From: Purshia tridentata
Lineage: Eukaryota > Streptophyta > Magnoliopsida > Rosales > Rosaceae
Length of the DNA stretch: 21,129 bases
NCBI GenBank assembly: GCA_003254885.1
Contig: QANT01004691.1
Span: forward strand, 1-21,129
Direction: 5' to 3'
The position numbers and the translations under genes are program-made. The notes beneath the pieces were generated by a model. It was not told the DNA's origin, ran no database searches, and saw only the letters and a list, made by a program, of their open reading frames with translations. Positions 19,596 through 21,129 of the stretch are shown in pieces. Numbering within the stretch: position 1 is the stretch's first letter; each line of letters begins with the position of its first letter.

Positions 19596-21129
19596 GTAAA
19601 CTCATTATCTGTTTGCTGTGATATCTCAGTTTGTTAGGTATCAAGTGGATATAGTTCTTCAAATATTTTTACCAACTAAATTTGTACTTGCATCTTTTAA
19701 TGCATATCCAGGGTGGCTTGGAATTTCTATTATGTTTTTGTTTGTTAGGATATATTTTTCATCTTTTAAGGAGGAACAACTTTTGTGAATAATTTTATTT
19801 AAAAAAAAAACTCTCTCTCATCTTTCTTTCCAAGTGGTATGATTTGATGCAAATATTAATTTCTGTCATTTAATAACTAATATAATTGTGGCATGAGAAA
19901 AGATTGAGATTTTGGATTTATACACATGTTTTTAAAGGGGCAGGAGCGTTTAAAGATAGTTTATGAGAGAAACTAGTTTTTTTATTGAATTGTGTCATTC
20001 ATTTTGTGCACGAAGCTATATTCATATCCAAAGGAGCAAGGTGAGGATGCACAGCTGGTAATTAGTATAAGTTAAGATAATGACATGGACTGTCGAATCA
20101 ACAACATAGATTTGTATGATTTTTAGAGGGACCCGATTGGTCAAACTGTTATGAATGCAAGAATGACACAACAAAGGCCAGCAAAACATGTTCTTGGAAA
20201 GAGTAGAATACAAGAGAGTGACATATGCATGATAATAAGTATGAAATATATTTAGTTATCAATGTTGGGTGCAATTGGCATCCCCCATAGGCTAAATTAG
20301 TTATTTTTGAATTAGTTTTGTATTTTTTGATTTGAAAACTGCTGATTATTTTAATTTGTGTATACAAATGTTTTGCCGTTTTAGAGTGATAGAGGATTTA
20401 ATAAATATGTATTTTCTTGATGTGGGGGCCATACTTTTGGTGCTTGGTTCTTTCTTGTGTCTAGTAAGTTTATAGAGCATTATAGGTGTTACTCCATAGT
20501 TGGGTTTTAGTGGTCAGAGTATCCAAAAGGAGTCTGCATCTTATAGCTGTTTTTTTTTCTTTCCGAAATACTCTTATGATTGTTAAGAGTTTTAGAATCC
20601 TATATATGTCAAATTAATTTTATTACTTAGATGGATTACAAGATGTGAAAGATATCTTCAGCCGTGAAGCCCTTATGGAGGATTGTTTGATGTCTATGGC
20701 TATTTCTTTACAAGATTCGGAAGATGTTTCAGCTGTGAAGGCCTTATTCTTTAATATAATTTTCTTTGCTATTGTGTTCATAAGAAACTCTAATTTCTAT
20801 GCTTTTCAGCTCAGACCACGTGTCTACATTTCTGATCATTGCTCTACCATTGCTGCTGTGATCATAACCAACCATGTCGTTTGTCTTTTTTTTTCTTTTT
20901 TTTTTTTAAAGGGGTCATTGTTGGACAATTGTGTGCCTAGGAGTTGTGCCCACGTGGCAACTTTACAATCCTGTTAGATACCAAAGGAGTGCAGGATCAA
21001 AATAATTTTGAGAAAACTGGAATTAGATGTTGTAGAGTTAGCAGCTCAGAGCAATATCAAATATGACCTGCCAACCCCAGCATCGGACCTGGGGCAATTT
21101 CAAGCTCCTACTCCACCAAACCTCAAACA
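19596..21129 (+). other. Transporter intron running off the window, with unexplained open stretches
   Basis: This is mostly AT-rich intron. Two short stretches look coding-like: near 20620-20755 (LQDVKDIFSREALMED and following) and 21000-21120 (RKLELDVVELAAQ, then PTPASDLGQFQAPTPP). Neither resembles the transporter, and no donor or acceptor set links them to its frame. They may be fragments of another gene or a transposable element. A T-rich run lies at 20884-20907. Confidence 0.4.

Noticed and set aside
20941..21002. Candidate exon 3 of the transporter (cctag acceptor followed by GVVPT)
   Set aside because: The family continues VVPTALGTAMDVN; here the frame reads VVPTWQLYNPVRY and stops, and an extra Gly is added. 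It is judged a chance match.

Overview
The window is nuclear DNA of a flowering plant, almost certainly a eudicot. It has large AT-rich intergenic spaces, GT-AG introns, TATA boxes and plant-specific gene families (trichome-birefringence-like protein, class A4 heat-shock factor, At1g06470-type triose-phosphate/sugar transporter). The species cannot be named from the sequence. One undetermined base (N) lies at 12427.

Layout from left to right. (1) 185-429, minus: first coding exon of a TBL/PMR5-family secreted or Golgi protein; the gene runs off the left edge. (2) 430-3079: intergenic, with three sets of short repeats and an ACGT-rich imperfect inverted repeat. (3) 3141-4439, plus: intronless ornithine-decarboxylase-like gene (432 aa) with intact PLP residues but several unusual active-site neighbours and a Ser/Thr-rich N-terminus. 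(4) 5532-8909, minus: a six-exon gene, rebuilt here by splice-site matching (259 aa), encoding a disordered N-terminal region and a C-terminal alpha-crystallin (Hsp20-like) domain; it converges with the ODC gene. (5) 8910-11275: a head-to-head spacer with a MITE-like element carrying long inverted arms (about 9417-10060), a 28-bp tandem repeat and the HSFA4 promoter/leader with upstream ORFs. (6) 11276-15225, plus: two-exon HSFA4-type heat-shock transcription factor (439 aa). Its 2.6-kb intron carries a direct duplication of about 0.7 kb with the N exactly at the junction, then a stretch of decayed coding-like sequence. (7) 15226-17820: AT-rich intergenic DNA with a likely hAT-type MITE relic at its end. 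(8) 17850 to the right edge, plus: 5' part of a nucleotide-sugar/triose-phosphate translocator-family gene, with an inferred 5'UTR intron, coding exons 18788-19314 and 19426-19595, and an intron that appears to run past the window end.

The genes are ordinary unlinked plant genes, not an operon. The only functional echo between neighbours is that an alpha-crystallin-domain gene and a heat-shock factor gene sit head to head. I see no CRISPR, phage, bacterial island or clear new multi-gene system. The most useful second looks are the divergent ODC paralogue, the FxRP-type motif repeats in front of the alpha-crystallin domain, and the N-flagged intron duplication, which is probably an assembly or haplotype question. 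All exon joins were worked out by eye from splice signals, reading frame and family knowledge; no search was run.
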